Positions 36,562 through 44,514 of a stretch of DNA of 64,000 nt are shown here, piece by piece (within the stretch, counting starts at the first letter, position 1; each line of letters opens with the position of its first letter). Made by a program: the position numbers and the translations under genes. The notes beneath the pieces are model-generated. The model was not told where the DNA came from. It saw nothing but the letters and a program-made list of their open reading frames with translations, and ran no database searches. Source of the stretch: Myxococcales bacterium (lineage in GTDB: Bacteria > Myxococcota > UBA727 > JABDBI01); contig CP060221.1 in the NCBI GenBank assembly GCA_023898405.1, forward strand, positions 558,001 to 622,000. Direction: 5' to 3'.

Positions 36562-37836
36562 TCACTCGTCTATTTTTTGCTCAGATGCTCGACTGATATC
36601 AATTTTCACTACACGTTTTTCTTCAACTTCAATAACCCTAAAAATCCATTCTTGTTCTCTAACAAGCGAATTTTTTTTAGGAATTTTCCCAAAATAATCA
36701 ATTATAAATCCACCCAAAGTTTCATATGCATCGTGTGTGGGCAAGTGAATGCCGCTTAGTTTTGCCAAATCAGAAATACTTACTCTGCCATCGGCAACAT
36801 AATGATCTTTATTTATTTTAATGACTGCGGCTTTTTCTTCTTGATCATATTCATCACGAATCTCGCCAACAATTTCCTCTAATATATCTTCTAGGCTCAC
36901 AATCCCTGCAGTGCCGCCATATTCATCAACCACAATAGCCAAATGCACTTTGAGCTTTTGAAATTCTCTCAATACTGCATTGAGCTTCATTGTTTCAGGA
37001 ACAAAAAGTGGTTTTCTCAGGTAATTTTTTAAATTAAAATCAGCCCCGTGACTTAGCTGAAATCTAATGAGATCCTTGACGTAAAAAATACCAACAACGT
37101 GATCGATGTCGTCTGCGTATACTGGCCATCTTGTGTAGCCATGCTCTGCTACTTCGCGCAGAATATCTACTAATTCGGAATCGACTTTGAGCGAACAAAG
37201 CTCAATGCGCGGCACCATTATTTCCCGTGCCGTTGTATCGCGAAAAGAAATCACACTTTGCAAAAGCTTTCCTTGTTCTTGCTTGAACACACCTTCTTGA
37301 TGGGAAAGCTTTATGAGATACTCAATATCTTCCTCTGTGGCCAAGGGACCATTTCTTTTGGTGTTTCCCCCTAAAGCCTGCACTAACAAAACAGCAAAGT
37401 GAGTCAGTAACCACACGGCGGGAAAAAGCAAGAAATATACCGGATACATGAAATAAACAATCCATTTGACGATGCTACGGGCATTGTGCCGAGCAAAGGT
37501 TTTAGGAGTTATTTCACCAAAAATTACTAAGGCAAGCGTAACAAAGGTTGTGGCGATGGTAATGACATGATCTTGAAATAATTCTTGAGCATAAAGTGTT
37601 GCTACTACTGCGATCAAAGTATTTACAATGTTACTGCCAACCAAAATTGTAGTGAGAATTCTATTGCTTCGCTCCATCCACAGTACGAATGGCTTGATAA
37701 ATATCTGCTTCTCATCAATTAATTTCTTAATATAGGTCTCTGGCACCGATGTCAGTGCGGTTTCTGCCGCAGAAAATATAGCCGCTAAAACCAGACACAA
37801 CAACAGTATTATCCAGTAGGACAGATCTCCTTCCAT
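36562..37836 (-). CDS. CNNM/CorC-family protein (DUF21, CBS pair, transporter-associated domain)
   Basis: A 424-residue membrane protein. Residues about 1-190 are the DUF21/CNNM domain (AAIFSAAETALTSV, NRILTTILVGSNIVNT, FGEITPKTFARHNARS). Two CBS domains follow (about 205-330; EIMVPRIELCSL, YTRWPVYADDIDHVVGIFYVKDL). Then comes VVDEYGGTAGIVSLEDILEEIVGEI and the C-terminal CorC_HlyC domain. Relatives (YfjD, CorB, CNNM) are linked to Mg2+/Co2+ efflux; the old name hemolysin is misleading. A single gene facing away from rpsB. Confidence 0.92.
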   Translation of the reverse strand: MEGDLSYWIILLLCLVLAAIFSAAETALTSVPETYIKKLIDEKQIFIKPFVLWMERSNRILTTILVGSNIVNTLIAVVATLYAQELFQDHVITIATTFVTLALVIFGEITPKTFARHNARSIVKWIVYFMYPVYFLLFPAVWLLTHFAVLLVQALGGNTKRNGPLATEEDIEYLIKLSHQEGVFKQEQGKLLQSVISFRDTTAREIMVPRIELCSLKVDSELVDILREVAEHGYTRWPVYADDIDHVVGIFYVKDLIRFQLSHGADFNLKNYLRKPLFVPETMKLNAVLREFQKLKVHLAIVVDEYGGTAGIVSLEDILEEIVGEIRDEYDQEEKAAVIKINKDHYVADGRVSISDLAKLSGIHLPTHDAYETLGGFIIDYFGKIPKKNSLVREQEWIFRVIEVEEKRVVKIDISRASEQKIDE

Positions 37837-37997
37837 ATAAAATATGGCCCCCTATAAAATTCTCAATTATAATATTATTAAACAACAATAAATTAAATAA
37901 ATTTTTATATTTTTTTAAATTTATTATTTATTATCAGTCTGATAGCTTGCATACCACAAGGCCATAACTCTTTCACCCACACAAAAATTCAAGCTCG

Positions 37998-38026
37998 TTG
38001 CAGTTTATGTTTTTCACTGCTATAGC
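37998..38026 (+). promoter_or_regulatory. Candidate sigma-70 promoter for rpsB
   Basis: TTGCAG (37998-38003), a 17-base spacer, and TATAGC (38021-38026) would place the transcript start near 38033, just before the folded leader. The boxes match consensus only partly, so this is tentative. Confidence 0.35.
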
Positions 38027-38040
38027 AAGCTCATAACACA

Positions 38041-38109
38041 CACACTCAGGCCTCTTTGGGTGCCCCTGTAGAGGGGGTCTAAGAGATTTCAATGCCGTAA
38101 ATGAGTGTG
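38041..38109 (+). promoter_or_regulatory. Structured rpsB leader RNA (nested stem-loops)
   Basis: Three nested pairings: CACACTCA (38041-38048) with TGAGTGTG (38102-38109); CTCTT (38052-38056) with AAGAG (38081-38085); CCCCT (38063-38067) with AGGGG (38072-38076). No T-run follows, so it is not a terminator. Ribosomal protein leaders of this kind often bind their own product, so S2 autoregulation is a fair hypothesis. The surrounding 37837-38153 stretch otherwise holds only AT-rich sequence and the candidate promoter. Confidence 0.5.
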
Positions 38110-38153
38110 AAGGAATAACCCTAAACAAGCTTACGAGCTTAAATGAGGAATTA

Positions 38154-39056
38154 ATGTCTAATAAAATTGGTATGAGAGAAATGCTTGAGGCCGGAGCACA
38201 CTTTGGTCACTCCACACAAAGATGGAACCCAAAAATGGCACCATATATTTTTGGCCCAAGAAATGGCATTCATATCATCGATCTGCAAAAAACTGTTGGC
38301 CTTTTTAGAAATGCTTACGAATTTATGCGAGGGACCGTTTCAAAGGGCGGAAAGATTCTCTTTGTCGGTACCAAGAAGCAAGCTCAGGAAGTTATTAAAG
38401 ACGCAGCCCTCGCTTCCAACCAGTACTACGTTAATTATCGCTGGTTGGGTGGCATGTTGACAAACTTTAAAACCATCAAACAATCGATCGAACGTCTTAG
38501 AAAACTAAGTGAGATGTCCACTGACGGAACTTTTGAAAAGTTACCCAAAAAAGAAGTGGTCAAACTTTCTCGCGAACTAGAAAAATTAGAAAGAAACCTT
38601 GATGGGATTAAGGATATGACAAAGGCTCCACGAGCAATCGTTATTATTGATCCTAAAAAAGAACACATTGCAGTAAGTGAAGCTCGCCTTCTTAAAATTC
38701 CAGTCATTGCAATGCTCGATACCAACTGTGATCCTGATGTCGTAGACTATCCAGTTCCAGCCAATGACGATTCCATTCGTTCTGTTGGTCTTTTTGTGTC
38801 TAAACTTGCGGATGCTTGCAAAGAGGGCGATATCGCTCACCAAGCTGACCTTGCTGAAAGACGACAAAAAACTGCTGACAAAGAAGGTGGAGCAGCTCAA
38901 CATGATAAAAAAGAACCACGCAAGAAATCTGGTCCTAAAGTTCATGTTGTCGCTAAAAAAGCTGAATCCGAGACATCAGCCCAAGAAGCCACTGAGCCAG
39001 CAGCAGCTGTAGAAGAATCCCAAAGCGAAGAAGCTGGTGAAGATCAAGCATCTTAA
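38154..39056 (+). CDS. rpsB: 30S ribosomal protein S2
   Basis: A 300-residue ribosomal protein. The N-terminus MLEAGAHFGHSTQRWNPKMAPYIFG and the segments YVNYRWLGGMLTNFKTIKQSI, IVIIDPKKEHIAVSEA and IPVIAMLDTNCDPD are diagnostic. About 55 residues beyond the usual end (from residue 240) form a Lys/Glu/Ala-rich tail, which is longer than in E. coli (241 residues). GAGGAA lies upstream of the ATG. It is followed by tsf in the conserved order. Confidence 0.98.
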   Translation: MSNKIGMREMLEAGAHFGHSTQRWNPKMAPYIFGPRNGIHIIDLQKTVGLFRNAYEFMRGTVSKGGKILFVGTKKQAQEVIKDAALASNQYYVNYRWLGGMLTNFKTIKQSIERLRKLSEMSTDGTFEKLPKKEVVKLSRELEKLERNLDGIKDMTKAPRAIVIIDPKKEHIAVSEARLLKIPVIAMLDTNCDPDVVDYPVPANDDSIRSVGLFVSKLADACKEGDIAHQADLAERRQKTADKEGGAAQHDKKEPRKKSGPKVHVVAKKAESETSAQEATEPAAAVEESQSEEAGEDQAS

Positions 39057-39088
39057 GTTTGTTAACAACTTTGTTTTCACATTTTTAA

Positions 39089-39141
39089 AAAGCTGCCTAA
39101 AAATTCTAAAGATTATCAGACTTGGATTTTTGGGCAGCTTT
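39089..39141 (+). promoter_or_regulatory. Long hairpin between rpsB and tsf
   Basis: AAAGCTGCCTAAAAAT (39089-39104) pairs with ATTTTTGGGCAGCTTT (39126-39141) with one G-U pair and a 21-base loop. No T-run follows, and tsf starts 21 bases later. It is therefore more likely an RNA processing or mRNA-stability site setting the S2/EF-Ts ratio than a full terminator. Confidence 0.6.
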
Positions 39142-39162
39142 ACGACTACATAAGGAAAAAAA

Positions 39163-40101
39163 ATGACACAAATCAGTGCATCAATGGTGAAAGAATTACG
39201 AGAAAAAACTGGCGCAGGTATGATGGATTGCAAAAATGCCCTCTCAGATGCTGGTGATATGGAAGGAGCCATCAAGATTCTCAGAGAAAAAGGACTTGCA
39301 CGAGCTGCTAAAAAAACTTCCCGCATCGCAGCAGAAGGACTCATTGGCATACTCGTTTCTGGGCATAAAGCCTCTATAGCAGAACTCAATTGCGAAACTG
39401 ATTTCGTTGCTCGAAACGACGATTTTAAAAACGTGCTTGATACTATAAGTAAAACTGCTCAAGATTTTGATATACAATCGTGTGCAGATTGCACAGAGAT
39501 CGATGGAAGCCTCTTGGCATCTTACAAGACTGCAAACGGGGCAACAGTGGAAGAACTTATCACCGATAAGGTCGCCACCATTGGTGAAAAAATTGCCCTA
39601 CGACGTTTTGCTGTTTTGTCGGGTGGAGATCTCTATGGATCTTACATTCATGGAGCAGGTTCTATCGGGGTATTAGTGGAGTGCAAGCTTGATGATCCTC
39701 AAGGAGCACAGAAAGAAGAAGTCCAAACAGCCGCTCGTGATATCGCTATGCATATTGCTGCATCTAACCCAGCTTTTATAAGCGAAAAAGACATTCCAGA
39801 CTCCTGGATAGCGAGCGAAAAAGAAATTTTTAAAGCACAAGTTCTTGCTTCTGGAAAACCAGAGAACATGGTGGATAAGATCGTTGATGGAAAAATGGCC
39901 AAGCACAAAAAGGATTTCTGCCTGCTTGACCAAGCTTTCGTCAAAAATCCTGATTTAAGCATTCAAGGAATGCTTGATGCATTGGCTAAATCGAGCGGTA
40001 CTCGTTTAAGTGTTTCGTGCATGGTGCGTTTCAAGGTTGGCGAAGGAATTGAGAAAAAAGAAGATAATCTTGCAGAAGAAGTAAAAAAGATGACCGCTTA
40101 A
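39163..40101 (+). CDS. tsf: Elongation factor Ts
   Basis: A 312-residue nucleotide exchange factor for EF-Tu. Diagnostic segments are MVKELREKTGAGMMDCKNAL (N-terminal UBA-like domain), IAELNCETDFVARND, and GSYIHGAGSIGVLVE with the later DIAMHIAASNPAFIS. AAGGA lies 7 bases before the ATG. A clear terminator follows at 40140. Confidence 0.98.
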   Translation: MTQISASMVKELREKTGAGMMDCKNALSDAGDMEGAIKILREKGLARAAKKTSRIAAEGLIGILVSGHKASIAELNCETDFVARNDDFKNVLDTISKTAQDFDIQSCADCTEIDGSLLASYKTANGATVEELITDKVATIGEKIALRRFAVLSGGDLYGSYIHGAGSIGVLVECKLDDPQGAQKEEVQTAARDIAMHIAASNPAFISEKDIPDSWIASEKEIFKAQVLASGKPENMVDKIVDGKMAKHKKDFCLLDQAFVKNPDLSIQGMLDALAKSSGTRLSVSCMVRFKVGEGIEKKEDNLAEEVKKMTA

Positions 40102-40139
40102 TTATTAAATATTCTTGATAGTTCGCGTGTTAAAAAGGG

Positions 40140-40164
40140 TGCCAGCTTTATGCTGGCATTTTTT
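40140..40164 (+). terminator. Intrinsic terminator of rpsB-tsf
   Basis: TGCCAGC (40140-40146) pairs with GCTGGCA (40152-40158), followed by T6 (40159-40164). It lies 38 bases after the tsf stop and separates it from sctJ. Confidence 0.9.
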
Positions 40165-40226
40165 AAAGGCTCTTTAATATTTGCGTTGAACAGTGGTCGC
40201 AAAAAATCAAAAGGAAATAAATTTTG

Positions 40227-40973
40227 ATGAGCGTGCGAATGAAAAAATATCTTCTTCCCCTGACTTTGCTTTTCCTCATGGCATGTGAACATCGTGAAAG
40301 CATTGTCGATGGACTAAGCCAAAATGATGCAAATGAAATTATTGTTTTGCTCAAGGACCACAATATTTCAGCTCAAAAAGTACGAGTTCCAGATAGAAAA
40401 CAATCGAGCTTTCAAGTAACGGTAAAAAATAAACATCTCGATCAAGCTTTAAGAATTTTAGTAAATAATCAACTTCCTAAAAGTTACCGTGCAGGATTTA
40501 AGGAGGTCTACCCTCCAGGTTCGTCGGGATTTATTCCTACCAAAAGCGATGAAAATGCCCGATTTATCATGGCAAGCCAGGGAGAAATCGAAAGTCTTAT
40601 CCGTATTCTTCCCGGAGTAGTTGATACCCGCGTGATGCTTTCTTTGGGGGCAGATCAATTTCCCAAAAGCGCCTCGGTCAGCATTGTTAACAAAACTCAG
40701 TCAGGCGCTACCCCTCCGAGCATCGATGATATTAAAAACCTTGTTGCCTCATCACTCGGTTCCATTTCATTAGAAAATATTCATGTTGTAGAAAAAGAAA
40801 TTAGCGTGAAAAGTCCAGAAGCCGGTGTGGAGAAAAATTCTAGAAAAAATTCATCTCTGATTATTTGGGGGCTTATTTTCTTAACGATTCTTGCTTTGTT
40901 AATTGCCGGATACCTATTTTTTAGGCCCTACTTAAAATTGAAATTCTCATCAAATGTAAAAGAGCTGTCATGA
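40227..40973 (+). CDS. sctJ: Type III secretion inner-membrane ring lipoprotein SctJ (YscJ/PrgK/HrcJ family)
   Basis: A 248-residue lipoprotein: signal peptide with lipobox LFLMAC, then the first ring-building motif (LSQNDANEIIVLLKDHNISAQKV), a linker (YPPGSSGFIPTKSDENARF), the second (SQGEIESLIRILPGVVDTRVML), and SIDDIKNLVASSLG. A C-terminal membrane helix at about 205-228 follows. This is the SctJ layout, not FliF, which lacks a lipobox and is twice as long. AAGGA lies 11 bases before the ATG at 40227; a TTG at 40224 gives closer spacing. It overlaps the next gene by ATGA. No other recognisable secretion genes lie in the window. Confidence 0.9.
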   Translation: MSVRMKKYLLPLTLLFLMACEHRESIVDGLSQNDANEIIVLLKDHNISAQKVRVPDRKQSSFQVTVKNKHLDQALRILVNNQLPKSYRAGFKEVYPPGSSGFIPTKSDENARFIMASQGEIESLIRILPGVVDTRVMLSLGADQFPKSASVSIVNKTQSGATPPSIDDIKNLVASSLGSISLENIHVVEKEISVKSPEAGVEKNSRKNSSLIIWGLIFLTILALLIAGYLFFRPYLKLKFSSNVKELS

Positions 40974-41842
40974 AAGAAAGCAAGAAATTACTGCATCACT
41001 ATGAACAAAGCTTGCTGCTCGTTGCCATGCTTTTTTCACGAAATAACCTCGATGATATTTTAAATCTCTTTCCTGAAGAGCAAATCTGGCGCATAGAGGG
41101 AGCTAAGGCGCGTTTTTTAAAACTCGAAAAAAATGAACGCATGACACAAATTATTCTTGAGCTTAGAAAATTGCTCCTTGTGCCGGAACACACCATTGCT
41201 TGGGTACACCCAAGCTGGATAAAAGATGAGCTTAAAAAAGAACCTCTCTACTTAAGAAGCTCTCTTGAGGCAAGTCTAAAAAATATAACGCTCGAGCAAA
41301 AAAGTATCATTTCACCAAAAATTCTACTGCAAAATTTTCTGCCTAATTTTATTAAGACAAAACCTAAAGCTGCACTCTTTGATCCTGCTCTCATGAGACT
41401 TCAGGCCCTCAATGAAAATAATTTTCTTCAGGTAATGAAAGCTGCAGGTTCTTATGGCATAGCTAACCTTGCCCAAGTTTTAAAAAAGCAGAGGTTTGAA
41501 AAATTCATATCCCAAAAAATTAAAACTGTTGACTTTCTCGATGCATCTAAACTCGAAAATCCTAACCCTTTTGAATATAAATCACTCCGAAGTGTCCTTA
41601 TAAAAATAATATGTGTCACCCATAAATTAACACTTGAGAAAATTGGGCTTAGTATTGCAGCAGCTTATTTATCTTTTCATAAGAGCCGCTGGCATAGCGC
41701 AATCGAGTACGCGTTGCCCAAAACTGTTGGTCTTGAGCTTAGAGAAAAAATAACACTTTTTAGTAACAAAAAGCTTGAGCAAGAGCTCAAACCTCTGCTT
41801 GCCGCCATGCTTGTCAACGGCATGGATGATGCTTTTATTTAA
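40970..41842 (+). CDS. Protein coupled to sctJ, possible SctK-like accessory
   Basis: A 290-residue, mostly helical cytoplasmic protein with no signal peptide and no motif I recognise. Its ATG overlaps the sctJ stop (ATGA), so it is translationally coupled and very probably part of the secretion apparatus. By position (yscJ-yscK order in Yersinia) it could be SctK, a sorting-platform adaptor. It is longer than YscK (about 209 residues), and I see no sequence proof. It ends 4 bases from the convergent pyrophosphatase gene. Confidence 0.55.
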   Translation: MKESKKLLHHYEQSLLLVAMLFSRNNLDDILNLFPEEQIWRIEGAKARFLKLEKNERMTQIILELRKLLLVPEHTIAWVHPSWIKDELKKEPLYLRSSLEASLKNITLEQKSIISPKILLQNFLPNFIKTKPKAALFDPALMRLQALNENNFLQVMKAAGSYGIANLAQVLKKQRFEKFISQKIKTVDFLDASKLENPNPFEYKSLRSVLIKIICVTHKLTLEKIGLSIAAAYLSFHKSRWHSAIEYALPKTVGLELREKITLFSNKKLEQELKPLLAAMLVNGMDDAFI

Positions 41843-41846
41843 AAAA

Positions 41847-42461
41847 CTATTTTTCAAAAGTATCTTCGTAATCTTCCATAGCCGCTTCAATTACTTTAAA
41901 AGCATGATCCGCGTCATATACTTTCTCAATTGAAATGGTGTTGGGACGTCCTGGAATTAATTTATAAGTACTGAAATAATGACACAGACGCTCAATCAAA
42001 ACTTTGGGCAGATCATTAATAGAGCTTGCCTCTCCCCATACATTATCATTAGCAAGCACGGCAATAATTTTATCGTCCGCTTCTTGATCATCGATCATCT
42101 GAATGCCGCCCACCACACGCGCATTTAATAGTACTTCATTACGAGCAATCATACGCTCGCTGATAACACAGATATCTAAAGGATCCCCATCGCCACGTAA
42201 AGATCGAGGAGACAACTTTTGCACCCTTGTTCCACAATAGGTACGCGGCACAAAACCGTAGAGTGATGGAGGGTGAGAGCTTGTACGTTGAGGACGATCT
42301 ACACGTAAATATCCTGTTTCTTTGTCAATTTCATATTTGATTAGATCAAAGGGCGTTATCTCTACGTAAACATTGACATCTTGTGGTGGATTCTTCCCTG
42401 GCAGTAATCCATGCCAAGGATGTGGACGCCAATGGGCAAAGGATGATTTTTTTGAATTCAT
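41847..42461 (-). CDS. ppa: Inorganic pyrophosphatase (class I)
   Basis: A 204-residue soluble enzyme hydrolysing pyrophosphate with Mg2+. Signature DGDPLDICV carries the metal-binding Asp residues, with YGFVPRTYCG and EADDKIIAV also matching the class I fold. It starts at ATG 42461 with an AAGG-containing stretch upstream; an ATG 27 bases earlier is possible. It includes an N-terminal HPWHGLLPG segment seen in eukaryotic-like and some bacterial members. Convergent with the secretion genes. Confidence 0.93.
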   Translation of the reverse strand: MNSKKSSFAHWRPHPWHGLLPGKNPPQDVNVYVEITPFDLIKYEIDKETGYLRVDRPQRTSSHPPSLYGFVPRTYCGTRVQKLSPRSLRGDGDPLDICVISERMIARNEVLLNARVVGGIQMIDDQEADDKIIAVLANDNVWGEASSINDLPKVLIERLCHYFSTYKLIPGRPNTISIEKVYDADHAFKVIEAAMEDYEDTFEK

Positions 42462-42620
42462 AAGCCTGCCTTCATAAAGTATTCTCATGCGCAGCTATTT
42501 TTGCTTTCAACTGCACTTTTCTAAGATTTAAAAATCTAAAACACAAACAATATATTTCAACAAGGTTTTTATTATTACTATTTAATAACACTTAAAAACT
42601 AATCAAAATGCACACAGCGC

Positions 42621-43604
42621 TTAAAAAAATTTAGCACATGAAACAGAGTAATCACCCGTTTTATCACTGTAAAACACTCTCCCCTTCCTGATAATTTCCC
42701 TATCACAAGCAAAGGCCTCTTCAAGTGAAACTTCCCTCACATCCATTGAGATGGGCGATGCCTCAATCACAGTATTTTCACCGGTCCACATTGCAACGTG
42801 CACCGCTTTTTCGTGCTTGTTCACACTAAAGAGAACATCTCCAGGCAAAAGATCATCGAATGAAATTTTTGTGCTCATTTGTCGCTGGTATCCAACCGGG
42901 CGAGCTAATTCTTTGGCACAGCTCATATAAGCGGTTTTAACCAATCCTGCACAATCATAGCCATGCCCTTCAAAAGCACAGCGACCTCCCCATTTGTAGG
43001 GCTGTCCAATCAATTTTCGCGCTTGGGCGACTATTTGGGCTCGCAGCCGCACCTCATCCATATTTTTAAGTTCATCTATCTTGCTCAAACTCTCTTTACT
43101 GACCCAATTACCATTATCACCATGGATCTGTACAAAATATTTTTCTCCAAGCTCTCCCAAAATCTTCACATGAGTCCCCATGGAGAGCTGCATATCTTTT
43201 TGCTCAGAGAGGTCAACTTTGAGCACAGGATCAATCACTATATGAGTAAAAGCAGAGTCTAGATGTTCTGAGAGTGAGCTTTGCTCCATAAGGCCACCAA
43301 AGCTGTACTCACCCTTAATTTTTTGAGAGCAAAATCCCCAATTTTTGCTCTTGAGACTCGGTTCATAACAAACTGACTCATTAAATAGGTACTCTTCACA
43401 AAGACAGAAATCACGATCCAAAAAACCCGGGGAAGGAATTTTCTTGAGGGCTGACTGCTTATAATGAGGGTAATTATTTCCATTAATAGGTCCCAAATAG
43501 CAACAAGCGACCCCTTTGTTTACGATCTTTTTTTCTTTGCCTGCAAGCAAGGAAAAAGAACTTATTAAACAAATAAAACAATAAATTATTTCTACATTTT
43601 TCAT
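42621..43604 (-). CDS. Secreted NlpC/P60 peptidase with SH3-like domain
   Basis: A 327-residue exported peptidoglycan hydrolase. A signal peptide (1-21) is followed by a Cys-rich segment (residues 33-105), an SH3-like region (about 125-175), and the NlpC/P60 domain from about 190. The catalytic Cys lies in GYDCAGLVK, the His in KAVHVAMWTG, and the third polar residue near VIEAS. The family cleaves D-Glu-diamino-acid bonds in stem peptides. The extra Cys-rich N-terminal part is not typical. Downstream of the hemolysin III gene by 35 bases. Confidence 0.88.
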   Translation of the reverse strand: MKNVEIIYCFICLISSFSLLAGKEKKIVNKGVACCYLGPINGNNYPHYKQSALKKIPSPGFLDRDFCLCEEYLFNESVCYEPSLKSKNWGFCSQKIKGEYSFGGLMEQSSLSEHLDSAFTHIVIDPVLKVDLSEQKDMQLSMGTHVKILGELGEKYFVQIHGDNGNWVSKESLSKIDELKNMDEVRLRAQIVAQARKLIGQPYKWGGRCAFEGHGYDCAGLVKTAYMSCAKELARPVGYQRQMSTKISFDDLLPGDVLFSVNKHEKAVHVAMWTGENTVIEASPISMDVREVSLEEAFACDREIIRKGRVFYSDKTGDYSVSCAKFF

Positions 43605-43639
43605 AAATTTAAATTCTCAAAAAACACAACATTTGGCTA

Positions 43640-44278
43640 TCACATAGATCGCACAACAGCAATATAATGAGACAAGCTTCCTAAAATAACAAATACATGC
43701 CAAATGGCATGATGATAAGATATTTTTTTCATTAGATACGTAACACTTCCACCGGTATAAAAAAGCCCACCAATCAACAGCCATTGCATAGCTGCCGGCT
43801 CAAGCGCCTGAGCCAGAGGTTTATAGGCAACCACGATCAGCCATCCCATGGCCACATACAAAATAGTTGAGAGTAAACGAAAGCGCCCAGTAAAAAATAG
43901 TTTAAAAATCAAACCCATACCTGCCAATGTCCATATGACAGCCATCATGATCAGGGCAAAAGTTCCCTTCATATTGATCAGTAGGAATGGCGTATAGGTA
44001 CCAGCGATCAACAAATAGATTCCGATATGGTCAAAAATTTTGAATATTTTTTTGGCAGTTAAAAAAGGAAGCGCATGGTACAGGGTTGATGCAGTATATA
44101 AAAATATAAGAGAAGATCCGTAGATTGTATAACTTATCAAGTGCAGTGCAGAATGTTTTTGTATCGCCAAGGTGAGGAGAACAGTCGTACCGACAACACT
44201 AAACAGGGCGCCAATCCCATGAATAATGCTGTTTGCGATTTCTTCTCCTCGGGAATATTGCTTCACGTTAATGTTCAT
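43640..44278 (-). CDS. Hemolysin III family (PAQR-like) membrane protein
   Basis: A 212-residue protein with seven membrane helices and the HlyIII/PAQR motif set: EEIANSIIHGIGALFSVVG, SSTLYHA-like TASTLYHALPF, FDHIGIYLLIAGTYTPF, and HAIWHVFVILGSLSHY near the C-terminus. The conserved His and Asp residues would bind zinc. Start at MNINVKQ; a longer frame adds twelve residues. Despite the name, a haemolytic role is rarely shown. Confidence 0.93.
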   Translation of the reverse strand: MNINVKQYSRGEEIANSIIHGIGALFSVVGTTVLLTLAIQKHSALHLISYTIYGSSLIFLYTASTLYHALPFLTAKKIFKIFDHIGIYLLIAGTYTPFLLINMKGTFALIMMAVIWTLAGMGLIFKLFFTGRFRLLSTILYVAMGWLIVVAYKPLAQALEPAAMQWLLIGGLFYTGGSVTYLMKKISYHHAIWHVFVILGSLSHYIAVVRSM

Positions 44279-44514
44279 AAAATTCTCTTTTTTATTTTTG
44301 GCGTCTTTTAGCATGTTCTAATTTTAATAAAAGCCTTAGATGTTTTGTGCTTGAGCTCTTAACACTGCTACAGTAAAAAAATTCGAGCAGAGCGACAAAA
44401 GTTAAATTTGGCACCACCGCATGCCAATCAAGAATAGATCATTTTTGATAGCCAAAGCAGCTCAAACGACCTTCTAAGTATCTCCAAAAACAGTTTCTGC
44501 AACTAAAGAACATT

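Noticed and set aside
40227..40973. SctJ read as flagellar FliF
   Set aside because: Lipobox, 248-residue length and a single C-terminal membrane helix fit SctJ; no flagellar genes are nearby.
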